DNA of 9,877 nucleotides, taken from CAYMEK01 sp964389305. GTDB taxonomy: Bacteria; Spirochaetota; Spirochaetia; SZUA-6; DRHE01. The notes beneath the pieces are model-generated. The model was not told the origin of the DNA and made no database searches. It saw only the letters and a program-made list of their open reading frames with translations. Numbering within the stretch: position 1 is the stretch's first letter; the number at the start of each line of letters is the position of its first letter. Below are positions 1-7,273 of the stretch, piece by piece. Position numbers and translations under genes: made by a program. The stretch is from assembly GCA_964389305.1 (NCBI GenBank), contig CAYMEK010000099.1, forward strand, positions 1-9,877, read 5' to 3'.

Positions 1-1
1 T

Positions 2-595
2 CAGATGGTCATAGCCATCGGCAACCCGCTGGGCTTCCAGAGCACGGTTTCCGCCGGTGTGATCTCCGCGCTGGGGCGCAGTCTGCGCAGCCAGTCGGGC
101 CGGCTGATTGACAGCGTAATCCAGACAGACGTCGCCCTTAATCCCGGTAATTCCGGCGGGCCGCTGGTGGACAGCCGCGGCAGGGTGATCGGGATAAACA
201 CGGCGATGATCTACATGGCCCAGGGTATCAGCTTTGCCATTCCCATCAACACGGCCCGCTGGGTGGTTACCGAGCTGGTCGTGCACGGAAAGGTGCGGCG
301 GGCCTATCTGGGTATCGGGGCACAGTCCCGTCCCGTCAATCGGCGCGTTCAGCACTCTCTGAGTCTGGAGGCGGACTCTCTGGTCGAGGTGGTTACGGTG
401 GAGAAAAACGGTCCCGCCGAGCGGGCGGGCCTGGAAACGGGAGACTGCATCTTCAGCCTCAATGACGAACAGGTGGCCACAGTAGACGATCTGCACCGTC
501 TGCTCAGCAGGTGGCCCTCCGGCTCACCCCTGGAGGTCAAGTTCCTGCGGAACGGACGGGTAATCGGTATTCGAATCACGCCGCGGGAGGGCTGA
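2..595 (+). CDS. HtrA/DegQ-like S1C serine protease with one PDZ domain, 3' part only
   Basis: The gene enters from the left edge, so its true start, any signal peptide or membrane anchor, and the catalytic His and Asp are missing. What remains is the second half of a trypsin-like S1C protease: the stretch QTDVALNPGNSGGPL holds the GNSGG motif with the nucleophile Ser codon at 152-154, followed by the VIGINTA and ISFAIPI strands typical of DegP/DegQ/HtrA. After it comes a single PDZ domain (about bases 290-580), recognisable from YLGIGAQ, GPAERAGLETGD and the LxVKFLRNGR end. Family members degrade or refold misfolded proteins in the periplasm. The stop is TGA at 593-595, one base from the stop of the opposing Nfu gene. 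The family is certain; the exact paralogue (DegP, DegQ or DegS) cannot be told from a fragment with one visible PDZ domain. Confidence 0.93.
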   Translation, partial: QMVIAIGNPLGFQSTVSAGVISALGRSLRSQSGRLIDSVIQTDVALNPGNSGGPLVDSRGRVIGINTAMIYMAQGISFAIPINTARWVVTELVVHGKVRRAYLGIGAQSRPVNRRVQHSLSLEADSLVEVVTVEKNGPAERAGLETGDCIFSLNDEQVATVDDLHRLLSRWPSGSPLEVKFLRNGRVIGIRITPREG

Positions 596-596
596 G

Positions 597-830
597 CTAC
601 TCCCAGAGGGAAACGGACTCGACGCTCTTGATGTCCGGTATCGAGGCCTTGAGCCGGCGCTCGATTCCCTGCTTGAGGGTCATCTGAGCCATGGGGCAGC
701 CGCCGCAGGCCCCCTTGAGCTTCACCTTGACAACTCCCTCTTCGGTCACCTCCACCAGTTCGACGTCACCGCCGTCAGCCTGCAGAGCGGGGCGTATATC
801 CTGCAGAGCCTGTTCCACTTGTTCCCGCAT
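597..830 (-). CDS. NifU-like (Nfu) Fe-S cluster scaffold, single-domain
   Basis: This 77-residue protein is a complete stand-alone NifU C-terminal domain. It shows the N-terminal helix, the ADGGDVELVEV strand, and the loop KGACGGCPMAQMTL with the paired cysteines Cys42 and Cys45 (CxxC) that hold a 4Fe-4S cluster at the dimer interface. It ends with the GIERRLKASIPDIKSVESV segment usual in Nfu proteins. Nfu proteins carry Fe-S clusters to apoproteins in the cytoplasm. The ATG at 828-830 is preceded by GGAGG six bases upstream (837-841), which supports this start. It is the last gene of the − strand run, 25 bp after the zinc-ribbon/HD-like gene, and ends one base from the opposing htrA stop. 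Confidence 0.93.
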   Translation of the reverse strand: MREQVEQALQDIRPALQADGGDVELVEVTEEGVVKVKLKGACGGCPMAQMTLKQGIERRLKASIPDIKSVESVSLWE

Positions 831-855
831 TTCAAACCTCCATTGTGGCCGAGCA

Positions 856-1563
856 CTACCGCAGCCGTGTCTCCGCCAGTTTTCGTCCCGTATCTGTCAG
901 GAAAACCTGTTCTTCAGCCAGCCCGTTCTCTCGCCGGGCCAGCAGCCCGGCGTCATGCACCACCCGGTACTCGATGCTTTCATCCTTACCGGCGAGCCGG
1001 CTTCGATCGACAACCGCGCAGATCCTGTCGATCTCAGCCGCAAGAAAGCCGGCCCGCAGCAGGATCTGCCTGACCGTGTCCTCGTCCGCGATATTGTGCA
1101 GTATCGCGGCGGGAATGACAATATGCCAGTCCGCCTTGTTCTCTTTCAGAATCTCCTCGGCCCAGCCCAGCGCCGCTTCGCAGCGCCGCAGGCGCTGAGC
1201 TTTCGTCTCTCCAAGTTCACGCACCGCCTCCAACAGCTTGCGCCGCAGGCCCATGGTCCGGTTTTTCAGGTAGCGGCTGTAGGTTTCCTCACCCACACAG
1301 TCCCTGCCGTACTTGCACCACTCCAGGCAGCTCATGACCCCGTCCCGGAACACGGCTTGACCGCAGCGAAGGCAAACCCCGCGAATCTCGTCGCTCCAGA
1401 TCTCTACCTCCTCGCCGCAGGCGGGACAGGAGAAGTTCTCCGGCTTGGGTTGTCTCAGCATCCTGGCGCCCGGACAGAACTGGTGGTCCATACTTTTAAT
1501 ATAATGTATCCGGGCGCTTGCGGCATTGATCTGGGTCAACCCGCGAGGAGCATTCTTCTTCAT
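856..1563 (-). CDS. Zinc-ribbon protein with a degenerate HD-type domain
   Basis: This 235-residue protein has two parts. Residues 46-67 form a zinc ribbon, CPAC...CLRC (Cys46, 49, 64, 67), followed by three more cysteines in SCLEWCKYGRDC (79-90), which could bind a second metal. Residues about 115-210 are helical and resemble the HD phosphohydrolase domain found behind the same zinc ribbon in other bacteria. The HD metal ligands look lost: the HD doublet reads HN (His156-Asn157 in AAILHNIA), the first His appears to be Arg127, and the later His cluster is replaced by VDRSRL. Only a late Asp (Asp204) remains. Enzymatic activity is therefore doubtful, and a binding or regulatory role is more likely. 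The ATG at 1563 has a GAGG-like site (AGAGGCG) upstream. An internal ATG at 1491 (MDHQFCPG) lacks one, though relatives tend to begin near that point. Family assignment is from memory of similar proteins. Confidence 0.75.
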   Translation of the reverse strand: MKKNAPRGLTQINAASARIHYIKSMDHQFCPGARMLRQPKPENFSCPACGEEVEIWSDEIRGVCLRCGQAVFRDGVMSCLEWCKYGRDCVGEETYSRYLKNRTMGLRRKLLEAVRELGETKAQRLRRCEAALGWAEEILKENKADWHIVIPAAILHNIADEDTVRQILLRAGFLAAEIDRICAVVDRSRLAGKDESIEYRVVHDAGLLARRENGLAEEQVFLTDTGRKLAETRLR

Positions 1564-1612
1564 GCTTCGCCTCTATTAGGGTGAAATCACTGCCGGCGGC
1601 CGCCGGACAGGG

Positions 1613-3175
1613 CTAGCGCTGCGCGGGTGGACAGCGGTCGTACAGCTCGGCCAGCTCCCGCAGCCTGCCGGCTATTTCCTGGTCGAGCATATCGCTGGTA
1701 AAACGCCACTGCCAATTGCCGGTGGCCAGGCTGGGTGTGTTCATCCGGGCCTCGCTTCCCAGCTTCAGGGCGTCCTGCAGCGGAATCACTGCCAGATCGG
1801 CCACCGAGGCGAAAGCCAAGCGGATCAGGTCCCAGGCGATATCCTCACCTCCCCGGGCAAGGTAGCGCCTGACCTGATCCTGCACCTCTGGGCTCTCCTT
1901 CTGGTACCAGCCCGTAGTCGTGTCGTTATCGTGGGTCCCAGTGTACACGATGCAGTTGGCCAGGTAGTTGTGGGGCAGATACTCATTGGCCGCGTCTCCG
2001 TCGAAGGCGAACTGAAGGACCTTCATTCCCGGGAGCTGGAAGCGATCCCGCAGTCTCTTCACGGCCGGGGTGATAACGCCGAGGTCTTCGGCGATCAAGG
2101 GCAGGCGGCCCTGGTTCCCCCCGCCCAACTCACGCGCCAGTGTGCTGAAGAAGTCCGCTCCCGGACCCTTGACCCAGCGTCCATTGACCGCCGTCTCCTC
2201 CGAGGCCGGCACTTCCCAGTAGGCCTCGAAGCCCCGGAAGTGATCGAGGCGCAGGATGTCCACCAGTCGCAGCTTGGCCCGGATGCGTTCGATCCACCAC
2301 CTGTATCCGGTTTCCCTGAGGCGCTTCCAGTCGTAGAGGGGATTACCCCAGAGCTGGCCGGTTTCGCTGAAGTAGTCGGGTGGCACGCCCGCCACCACCG
2401 CCGGGCCGCCGTCCGCAGCCAGGAGGAAAAGCTCCTGATGCGCCCAGACATCGGCGCTGTCGTAGGCAACGAAGATAGGCAGGTCACCGATGATCCGCAC
2501 TGCCTGCTCGCCCGCGTAACGTTTCAGCGCCCGCCACTGCCTGAAAAACAGATACTGTTGATACTGCTCGAGCTCGATCCGCTCCCGTAGATCTTTCCGC
2601 CACCTGTCCAGGGCCTCCGGCTCTCGCTGGACCAGCTCCCGCGGCCAACCGCTCCAGGGACCTTCCAGCTCCTGTTCCTCGAAATGCCGCTTCAGGGCCA
2701 TATAGAGGGAAAAATCGGCCAGCCAATGTGACTCTTGGCTGCAGAAGGCCAGAAACTCCTCCAAACCGCTGCCTCGCCGGCGCTTCCAGAAGCGGTAGGA
2801 GGCGGCAAGGACTCTGGACTTGAAGACAAACACCTGCCCGTAGTCCACCCACTGTTCCGGAAAGGAGGGAGCGTCGGCGAGATGGTCGGGCTCTAAAAAG
2901 CCGTCCCGGACCAGGTAGTCCAGGTCGATCAGCAGGAAGTTGCCCGCGAAGGAGGAATAGCTCTGGTAAGGGCAGTCTCCGAAACCGGTGGGACCGAGGG
3001 GTAGAATCTGCCAGATGCACTGGCGCCCGGCTTTGAGAAAGTCCACGAATTTGAACGCCTGTTCACCGAGACTTCCGATGCCGTAGGGGCCCGGCAGGGA
3101 GGTGGGATGAAGCAGGATACCGCTGCAGCGCTGCCGTGGCTGTTTGGCCGCAGCTTCGGCCTGATTGAGCGACAC
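1613..3175 (-). CDS. malQ: 4-alpha-glucanotransferase (amylomaltase, GH77)
   Basis: MalQ is a cytoplasmic enzyme that transfers alpha-1,4-glucan segments between maltodextrins, feeding maltose and glycogen metabolism. The 520 residues match the usual short bacterial form. Visible GH77 signatures in order: GILLHPTSLPGPYGIGSLG (19-37), PLGPTGFGDCPYQSYSSFAGN (59-79), GDLPIFVAYDSADVW (230-244), GVPPDYFSETGQLWGNPLYDW (263-283), RLDHFRGFE with the nucleophile Asp311, IAEDLG with the acid/base Glu363, and YTGTHDNDTTTGW with the third carboxylate Asp416. The catalytic set is intact. The start is GTG at 3173-3175, one base after the stop of the AlaX-like gene, with a strong site GGAGGAAGG five bases upstream inside that gene's end, so the two are probably translationally coupled. 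Its position downstream of an anti-sigma gene with a glycogen-binding-like domain may be meaningful. Confidence 0.97.
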   Translation of the reverse strand: MSLNQAEAAAKQPRQRCSGILLHPTSLPGPYGIGSLGEQAFKFVDFLKAGRQCIWQILPLGPTGFGDCPYQSYSSFAGNFLLIDLDYLVRDGFLEPDHLADAPSFPEQWVDYGQVFVFKSRVLAASYRFWKRRRGSGLEEFLAFCSQESHWLADFSLYMALKRHFEEQELEGPWSGWPRELVQREPEALDRWRKDLRERIELEQYQQYLFFRQWRALKRYAGEQAVRIIGDLPIFVAYDSADVWAHQELFLLAADGGPAVVAGVPPDYFSETGQLWGNPLYDWKRLRETGYRWWIERIRAKLRLVDILRLDHFRGFEAYWEVPASEETAVNGRWVKGPGADFFSTLARELGGGNQGRLPLIAEDLGVITPAVKRLRDRFQLPGMKVLQFAFDGDAANEYLPHNYLANCIVYTGTHDNDTTTGWYQKESPEVQDQVRRYLARGGEDIAWDLIRLAFASVADLAVIPLQDALKLGSEARMNTPSLATGNWQWRFTSDMLDQEIAGRLRELAELYDRCPPAQR

Positions 3176-3176
3176 C

Positions 3177-4406
3177 TCAGCCTTCCTCCGGCCTCGCTCG
3201 GTGCTCCGGCAGGTGGCGCTGGAGCGCCTCCTGTAAACGGGTGAGAAATTCGGGCGTTCCCTGAGGTTTACGGCCGCTGCCCTGCCAGCTTGCTCCCCTA
3301 CCGCCTCCCTTGCCGTCGATCAGCGGCAACAGCGGCGGCACGATCCGCTTCCAGGGCAGCTCCAGATCCTCACTCGAGCCGATCCACCACCGGACATCCT
3401 CTACCGTCCTGTTGAAAATAAAGGCCACGGTAGAGGGCCGGGAAAGTAGAGCCTGGTAGACGGCGCTCGCGAGGGAGGGCTCGACTCCCTGGAAGATCTC
3501 GGCCGCCAGCCGGACAGGGCCCAAGGAATCGGAGCGGTCCAGCAGTTCGGCGGCGATCCGGGCGGACAGATCTCGCTCCAGCCGGGATAGCTGCTCCCCG
3601 CGGGCTCTCAGCCTGTTCTTCAACTCCTGCACCGAGGCCAGGATCTCCGAGGTGCCGCAGGTCAGCTCCCGATTCAAGGCGGCGATCAGGCGGTCTTTTT
3701 CACGGTTGTCCCGATAGGCCCTTTCCCCGATCAGCCAGTGCAACCGCAGCCGGCCGCGGATCTTTTCCAGCCCGTCGTACTTGATCAATCCTACTTCCCC
3801 GGTGGAGGCGACGTGAATCCCGGCGCAGGCGGCGGCATCCACCCCTTCGATCTCCACGATACGCAGACGTCCCACCTCCGGGGGCGGCTTGCGCAGCTTG
3901 AAGCGTTCGGCCTCCTCGGGCCGGATCCACTGTATTCGCACCGGCAGGTTGCGGGTCACAGCCCTGTTGGCCAGCCTCTCGGCCGTCTCGATCTGCTCCT
4001 CCTCGATTTTATCAGCCTTGATTTCCACGGCCGTATAGTGTTCCCCGAGATGAGCCGAGACCGTGGGGTATCCGGCCGCCTGAATCAGGCTGGCCGATAC
4101 GATGTGCTGTCCGGTGTGCTGCTGCATGAACTCGAAGCGCCGGGCAAAGTCGATGGTCCCTGCCACCGGCAATCCCTCCTGCAGCGGTTGAGGCAGAACA
4201 TGGAGGATCTCCCCGCCTCTGTCCTGGACGTCGAGTACAAAAACGCCGTTCAGGCTGCCCCGATCGGCAGGCTGTCCTCCTCCTTGGGGATAAAAGGCGC
4301 TTCGATCCAGAACGGCAATCCACCGCCGCCCCTGACGCTCCTGACGAAGCAGCCGAGCCTGAAAGCTCTGCAGGCGGGAATCGTGGTAGTAGAGCTTCTC
4401 GGTCAT
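3177..4406 (-). CDS. Alanyl-tRNA editing protein, AlaX type with DHHA1 domain
   Basis: A free-standing homologue of the editing part of alanyl-tRNA synthetase; such proteins hydrolyse tRNA-Ala mischarged with Ser or Gly. From the chosen start it is 409 residues, typical of the long AlaX form. An N-terminal beta-barrel region contains SAFYPQGGGQPADRG (36-50). The zinc-binding editing site follows as HTGQH (His97, His101) and CAGIH (Cys194, His198). A charged coiled-coil-like stretch spans about 236-290, and a C-terminal DHHA1 domain carries DGKGGGRGASWQGSG (364-378). All four metal ligands are present. I chose the ATG at 4404-4406 (MTEKLYYHDSRL) because family members begin this way. A GTG at 4437-4439 would add 11 residues and overlap the nitroreductase stop. 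Neither has a strong ribosome site (weak AGCGGA before the ATG). The end is coupled to malQ. Confidence 0.92.
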   Translation of the reverse strand: MTEKLYYHDSRLQSFQARLLRQERQGRRWIAVLDRSAFYPQGGGQPADRGSLNGVFVLDVQDRGGEILHVLPQPLQEGLPVAGTIDFARRFEFMQQHTGQHIVSASLIQAAGYPTVSAHLGEHYTAVEIKADKIEEEQIETAERLANRAVTRNLPVRIQWIRPEEAERFKLRKPPPEVGRLRIVEIEGVDAAACAGIHVASTGEVGLIKYDGLEKIRGRLRLHWLIGERAYRDNREKDRLIAALNRELTCGTSEILASVQELKNRLRARGEQLSRLERDLSARIAAELLDRSDSLGPVRLAAEIFQGVEPSLASAVYQALLSRPSTVAFIFNRTVEDVRWWIGSSEDLELPWKRIVPPLLPLIDGKGGGRGASWQGSGRKPQGTPEFLTRLQEALQRHLPEHRARPEEG

Positions 4407-4428
4407 GATATCCGCTTGGCCGCTGTCA

Positions 4429-5316
4429 CTAGTCGGCACGCCAGCTTATCACATATTCGCACTCTTGCCAGGCTCCCGCGGCAGGCTGGGGTGGATGTCC
4501 GGCTACGATCCAACTTCCGTGCAGACCGTCGTTCTCCAGAGCCAGGTCGAAATGCGCCATGGCGATGCCCATATCGATGCGCTGCAGATCCAGGGGCGTG
4601 GGGGAACGGTATCCGGGGGAGCGCAGCAGGAAGAAGTGGAAAAGCGGCCGGTCTTCCCCTTCCTGCCGCCATATCCGCCAGGGCTGGCGGTTGGAGGCCG
4701 AGGGCGCCAGGCGGACCATCTCCAGGGCGGAGGCGAAGCCGCCTGCTCTTTCTGCAGACAGGGGCCGGGCGGTTGCGGCTTCGAAGAACAAAGCGCTCCA
4801 CGGCTTGCGCTTTTTGGAGCCCGCGCCCCAACGGATGATCTGATCGAGCAGCCCGCGTCTGCCGGCCGGCACACCGACCGGGCTGACCGCCGGGAGGATC
4901 TCCTCCTGTTGCAGGTCGATTGCCCTGGCGAAGGCGCTGCGCGAGAACAGTCCACCCAGCCAGCAGGTACCCAGCTCCAGGTCCGTAGCTTTCAGGACGA
5001 GCAGCTCGAAGAGGTAGCCATAATCCTCCAGGGCGTGGCTGCCTTCCCGCGCCGCTCCGGCCAGGTAGGCAGGGGCGCCCCGAATGGTTCCGTAAGCCCC
5101 CACCCGTTCGCCGCCTTCACGCCCATCCTTGCGATCGATCAGCCGAAACCGGCAGCGGCTCCCCAAAGGCCCCTCGAACAGAGTACGGCAGCAGTGTTCC
5201 AGCTCTTCACGGGCGCGGCCGGGCAGGGGCTCGCCGTTGTAGGCGCGGATCGAGGAGCGGACCCGGATGAGATCCGTAACGAGGTGGTTATATCCTAGCG
5301 AAGGCGAAATCGGCAA
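4429..5316 (-). CDS. Nitroreductase-family protein, TM1586-like
   Basis: This 295-residue protein has the layout of the two-half TM1586-like putative nitroreductases: an N-terminal RVRSSIRAYNGEPL (18-31, the RxSxRxY motif for FMN phosphate), the loop ELGTCWLGGLF (114-124), a basic linker, and APSASNRQPWRI (204-215), which matches the PSxxNxQPWR motif near the flavin. Members bind FMN and reduce nitro or quinone compounds; the natural substrate is unknown. The start is TTG at 5314-5316, chosen because a perfect AAGGAGG lies five bases upstream; no ATG or GTG with such a site is nearby. It follows the barrel-protein gene after 65 bp and is followed by the AlaX-like gene, 22 bp after its stop when the ATG start is used there. 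There is no signal peptide, so it should be cytoplasmic. Confidence 0.88.
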   Translation of the reverse strand: MPISPSLGYNHLVTDLIRVRSSIRAYNGEPLPGRAREELEHCCRTLFEGPLGSRCRFRLIDRKDGREGGERVGAYGTIRGAPAYLAGAAREGSHALEDYGYLFELLVLKATDLELGTCWLGGLFSRSAFARAIDLQQEEILPAVSPVGVPAGRRGLLDQIIRWGAGSKKRKPWSALFFEAATARPLSAERAGGFASALEMVRLAPSASNRQPWRIWRQEGEDRPLFHFFLLRSPGYRSPTPLDLQRIDMGIAMAHFDLALENDGLHGSWIVAGHPPQPAAGAWQECEYVISWRAD

Positions 5317-5322
5317 TGCTGC

Positions 5323-5334
5323 CTCCTTAAGGAG
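5323..5334. promoter_or_regulatory. Palindrome holding the ribosome binding site of the nitroreductase gene
   Basis: CTCCTTAAGGAG is a perfect 12-base palindrome. On the − strand its right half together with the next base gives AAGGAGG five bases before the TTG start at 5316, which is the reason for choosing that rare start. In RNA the palindrome is too tight to form a stable intramolecular hairpin, so I read it mainly as a strong ribosome site. Confidence 0.6.
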
Positions 5335-5351
5335 AATATACCGACAGTTGT

Positions 5352-5370
5352 TCTGTCTGCAAAGGACAGA
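5352..5370 (-). other. Short hairpin after the barrel-protein gene
   Basis: TCTGTC (5352-5357) and GACAGA (5365-5370) form a 6-bp stem with a 7-base loop in the 65-bp gap between the barrel-protein stop and the nitroreductase start. No U-tract follows on the − strand, so it is at best a weak or factor-dependent stop or an RNA processing site. It is the only structure I can see that could separate the signalling genes from the housekeeping genes downstream. Confidence 0.3.
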
Positions 5371-5381
5371 CGGGGGTGAGG

Positions 5382-6482
5382 CTAGAAGCTGTACTCCACG
5401 CCGGCTCGTACGATGAACGTCCAGCGGTTTTCACCCTCCTCGTTGGCGAAGCGCCGGGCAGCCGAGATATCGCCTGCCAGAAACAGGCGGTCGTCCGGAG
5501 TCCAGTCGCCGTGCAGCTGAGCTCCGGTGGAGAACACGCGTAGGGGCTGCCCGGACAGGAACCCGGCTTCGGTGAGGGCGTGCCGCTCGAGGTAGAAGTC
5601 CTGTCTGGCGAACATCTCCATTTCGAAAGCGACGTTGCGGCGGGGGCTCCACCCCCAGCGGCCGCCTCCGCCCAGGAACACGAGTCTTTCGGAGCCCTCC
5701 TCCAGCAGGCCGGAGGTTTCCAGGAAGCGATTGGCATTCGACAGGCGCAGCCCCGTCTCCGCCTCCAGCTTCCAGTCGAAGAAGTAGCCCAGCAGCCCTT
5801 CCGCAGAGGCGGACAGAGTAATCGGGAAGTCCCGACGCCTCTCATCCAGGGGGTCGCCGGAAGGTTCGAAAAGGGGAGATTCCAGCCAGCCTTCCCAGCC
5901 TCCTTCCAGGGTAAGTCCGTAGCGCAGGCGGATTCCCGGCGAAGCCTCGAATCCCAAGGCCGCACCTTGGTACAGCGCATCCTCCTCACCGTCGGGCTGG
6001 TAGAGGTAGTAGCCGCGCAAGGACAGGAACACCAGCGTAGTCTCCCCTTCCAGCCGATGTCGCAGACTGAGGTTCCAGTCGGGACGCAGATGAGCCTGAT
6101 CGCCGCTCAGCGTGCCGAGTCCGGAGGCGCTCAGCCCACCGTCGAAAAGGATGCTGCTGGAATCTCGCGGCACGAGGAGCTGGAGAATGAAGTTTTCGGC
6201 GTCGTAGAGGCTGTTGGAGCCGACCACGCTGCGGTCGAGGATCGAGCTGGCATGGAGGGCCAGAGAGGCGCCGTTAGCGAGGGCGGTACGCCAGGAAAAA
6301 AGGCCGCTGGCCCGCAAGCCGGCTTCCGAATACGGGTCCGCTCCGGCCTCGGAGGCGTACAGCCCCTGCCCGTAGAGCCCCAGGATCAGGACGGGTGGGT
6401 AGGCCGGAGCGTCGGGAGTGGAGGCCACCAGCCAGACCAGAGCCAGAGCGAAGAGCAGGTATGCGGGCTTTCGAGTGTTCAT
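5382..6482 (-). CDS. Secreted protein, probable outer-membrane beta-barrel
   Basis: I do not recognise a named family. The 366-residue product begins with a clear signal peptide: MNTRKPA, a hydrophobic core YLLFALALVWLVA, and a likely cut near DAPA-YPP. The mature part has many short alternating strands with aromatic ends, for example SLRHRLEGETTLVFLSLRGYY, IRLRYGLTLEGGWEGWL and GDWTPDDRLFLAGDIS, and no long hydrophobic helices. It finishes FIVRAGVEYSF, with a C-terminal Phe and alternating hydrophobics, the usual signal for outer-membrane barrel assembly. The ATG at 6480-6482 has GAAGGAG six bases upstream, and that site overlaps the stop region of the preceding secreted-protein gene (10 bp gap), implying coupled translation. 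Likely role: a surface or porin-like component of the sigma-factor module. Function is inferred from shape only. Confidence 0.8.
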   Translation of the reverse strand: MNTRKPAYLLFALALVWLVASTPDAPAYPPVLILGLYGQGLYASEAGADPYSEAGLRASGLFSWRTALANGASLALHASSILDRSVVGSNSLYDAENFILQLLVPRDSSSILFDGGLSASGLGTLSGDQAHLRPDWNLSLRHRLEGETTLVFLSLRGYYLYQPDGEEDALYQGAALGFEASPGIRLRYGLTLEGGWEGWLESPLFEPSGDPLDERRRDFPITLSASAEGLLGYFFDWKLEAETGLRLSNANRFLETSGLLEEGSERLVFLGGGGRWGWSPRRNVAFEMEMFARQDFYLERHALTEAGFLSGQPLRVFSTGAQLHGDWTPDDRLFLAGDISAARRFANEEGENRWTFIVRAGVEYSF

Positions 6483-6492
6483 CGTGTCTCCT

Positions 6493-7197
6493 TCAATAGA
6501 TCCTTTCTTCCAGCCCCCTCAGGCTGTCTACCCGTTCCAACTGCCCCTGGATCCGGGCTGCCAGCTCTTCGGGATCGATCCGCCGGCGCCGGCCCTCGAT
6601 CAGCAGGTCGAGGACTCCCGGGAAGCTTTCGGCGGGCAGGGAGGAGATGAGCAGCGAGCGAACGAGCTGCAGGGAAACCTCCGCGTCCAGGCCCCACTCC
6701 ACCAGGCTCACGTACAGGGAGGTGGCGTCCCGGTACCCCTCGGGCCGCGTTCTGCTGGCAGACGCCAAAGCCCGCACCACCCCGGGAGACCAGCTGCCGG
6801 CCAGCAGGTTGGCCGTGCGGGCCCAGGAGGCCGGATCGGCAAGCAGCGCCTTCCCACCTTCCACCGAAAGCAGCAGCCGCCTGGCCTCAAGCAAGCCCTC
6901 CCGCTCCCGGCGCAGCACCGATAGGAGAAGCCCGGGGGAGACTCGCTTGGCCATCCCCTCCTCCAGCCTGGGAAGCATGAGCGGTTCCGGAATGCCTTCC
7001 CGCCTGGCAGCGGCGAAGATGGAGCGGATTTCCTCTCGTGTTTCAGCCGGGTAGCGGCTGCGAAGCAGGGCCGATTCCAGGTCCTCGGCGGAAAGCCAGG
7101 CGGCAGCAAGAACAAACGAGATAACGGCTGCCAGACGGACAAGCGGGAGGATAAGCTGCGGGAAGCAGAGCCCTCCCGCAGCCCGACGCTCAGTCAC
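6493..7197 (-). CDS. Unrecognised secreted helical protein (234 aa)
   Basis: No family recognised. From the GTG at 7195-7197 the product has 234 residues: a basic N-terminus (MTERRAAGG), a hydrophobic stretch about 11-34 and a plausible signal-peptidase site after AAAWLSA, so it is probably exported, or anchored if uncleaved. The mature part is almost wholly helical and charged, rich in Leu, Arg, Glu and Ala. It contains GIPEPLMLPRLEEGM (68-82), a motif also found with the same spacing in the neighbouring secreted protein. I prefer the GTG because GGGGAG lies nine bases upstream. A TTG at 7243-7245 would extend the frame by 16 residues, but it has no ribosome site, hides the signal peptide and lies inside an inverted repeat. 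Its TGA at 6493 is 10 bp from the barrel-protein ATG. Confidence 0.75.
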   Translation of the reverse strand: MTERRAAGGLCFPQLILPLVRLAAVISFVLAAAWLSAEDLESALLRSRYPAETREEIRSIFAAARREGIPEPLMLPRLEEGMAKRVSPGLLLSVLRREREGLLEARRLLLSVEGGKALLADPASWARTANLLAGSWSPGVVRALASASRTRPEGYRDATSLYVSLVEWGLDAEVSLQLVRSLLISSLPAESFPGVLDLLIEGRRRRIDPEELAARIQGQLERVDSLRGLEERIY

Positions 7198-7219
7198 CAG
7201 AATACGCTCCCCGTAGGAT

Positions 7220-7253
7220 CCCGGGCGTTCGAGAGACCTCTCCAATACCCGGG
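7220..7253. repeat. Imperfect inverted repeat between the two secreted-protein genes
   Basis: CCCGGG at 7220-7225 pairs with CCCGGG at 7248-7253, and inside them GAGAG (7231-7235) pairs with CTCTC (7238-7242) across a two-base loop; the two 5-base gaps between the paired blocks are symmetric. In the − strand transcript this could fold just downstream of the 197-aa gene. There is no run of U after it, so it is not a classical terminator. It may be a processing or attenuation element, or chance in GC-rich DNA. Confidence 0.4.
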
Positions 7254-7273
7254 AAGAATCGGCTCCGAGCGCC

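Noticed and set aside
1489..1505. TATAAT-like AT-rich patch as a promoter
   Set aside because: It lies inside the zinc-ribbon gene. On the + strand no gene follows, and on the − strand the start point would fall past the internal ATG. No -35 partner seen.
691..1584. Long + strand ORF (297 codons)
   Set aside because: It is antisense to the Nfu and zinc-ribbon genes, which have clear motifs and ribosome sites. Its translation has no domain-like pattern, as expected from a GC-rich shadow frame.
1593..1606. 14-base palindrome CCGGCGGCCGCCGG as a terminator after malQ
   Set aside because: A self-complementary GC run with no real loop and no T-tract; likely chance in GC-rich DNA.
4405..5298. Long + strand ORF opposite the nitroreductase
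   Set aside because: It mirrors the nitroreductase gene, whose FMN motifs are evident. The antisense product is low-complexity and rich in Gly, Gln and Ala.
5580..6650. Long + strand ORF opposite the barrel-protein gene
   Set aside because: Antisense shadow; the − strand frame has a signal peptide, ribosome site and barrel-type C-terminus.
7198..7245. TTG-initiated extension of the 234-aa secreted protein
   Set aside because: No ribosome site before the TTG, it would bury the signal peptide, and the codons lie in an inverted repeat. The GTG at 7197 with GGGGAG fits better.
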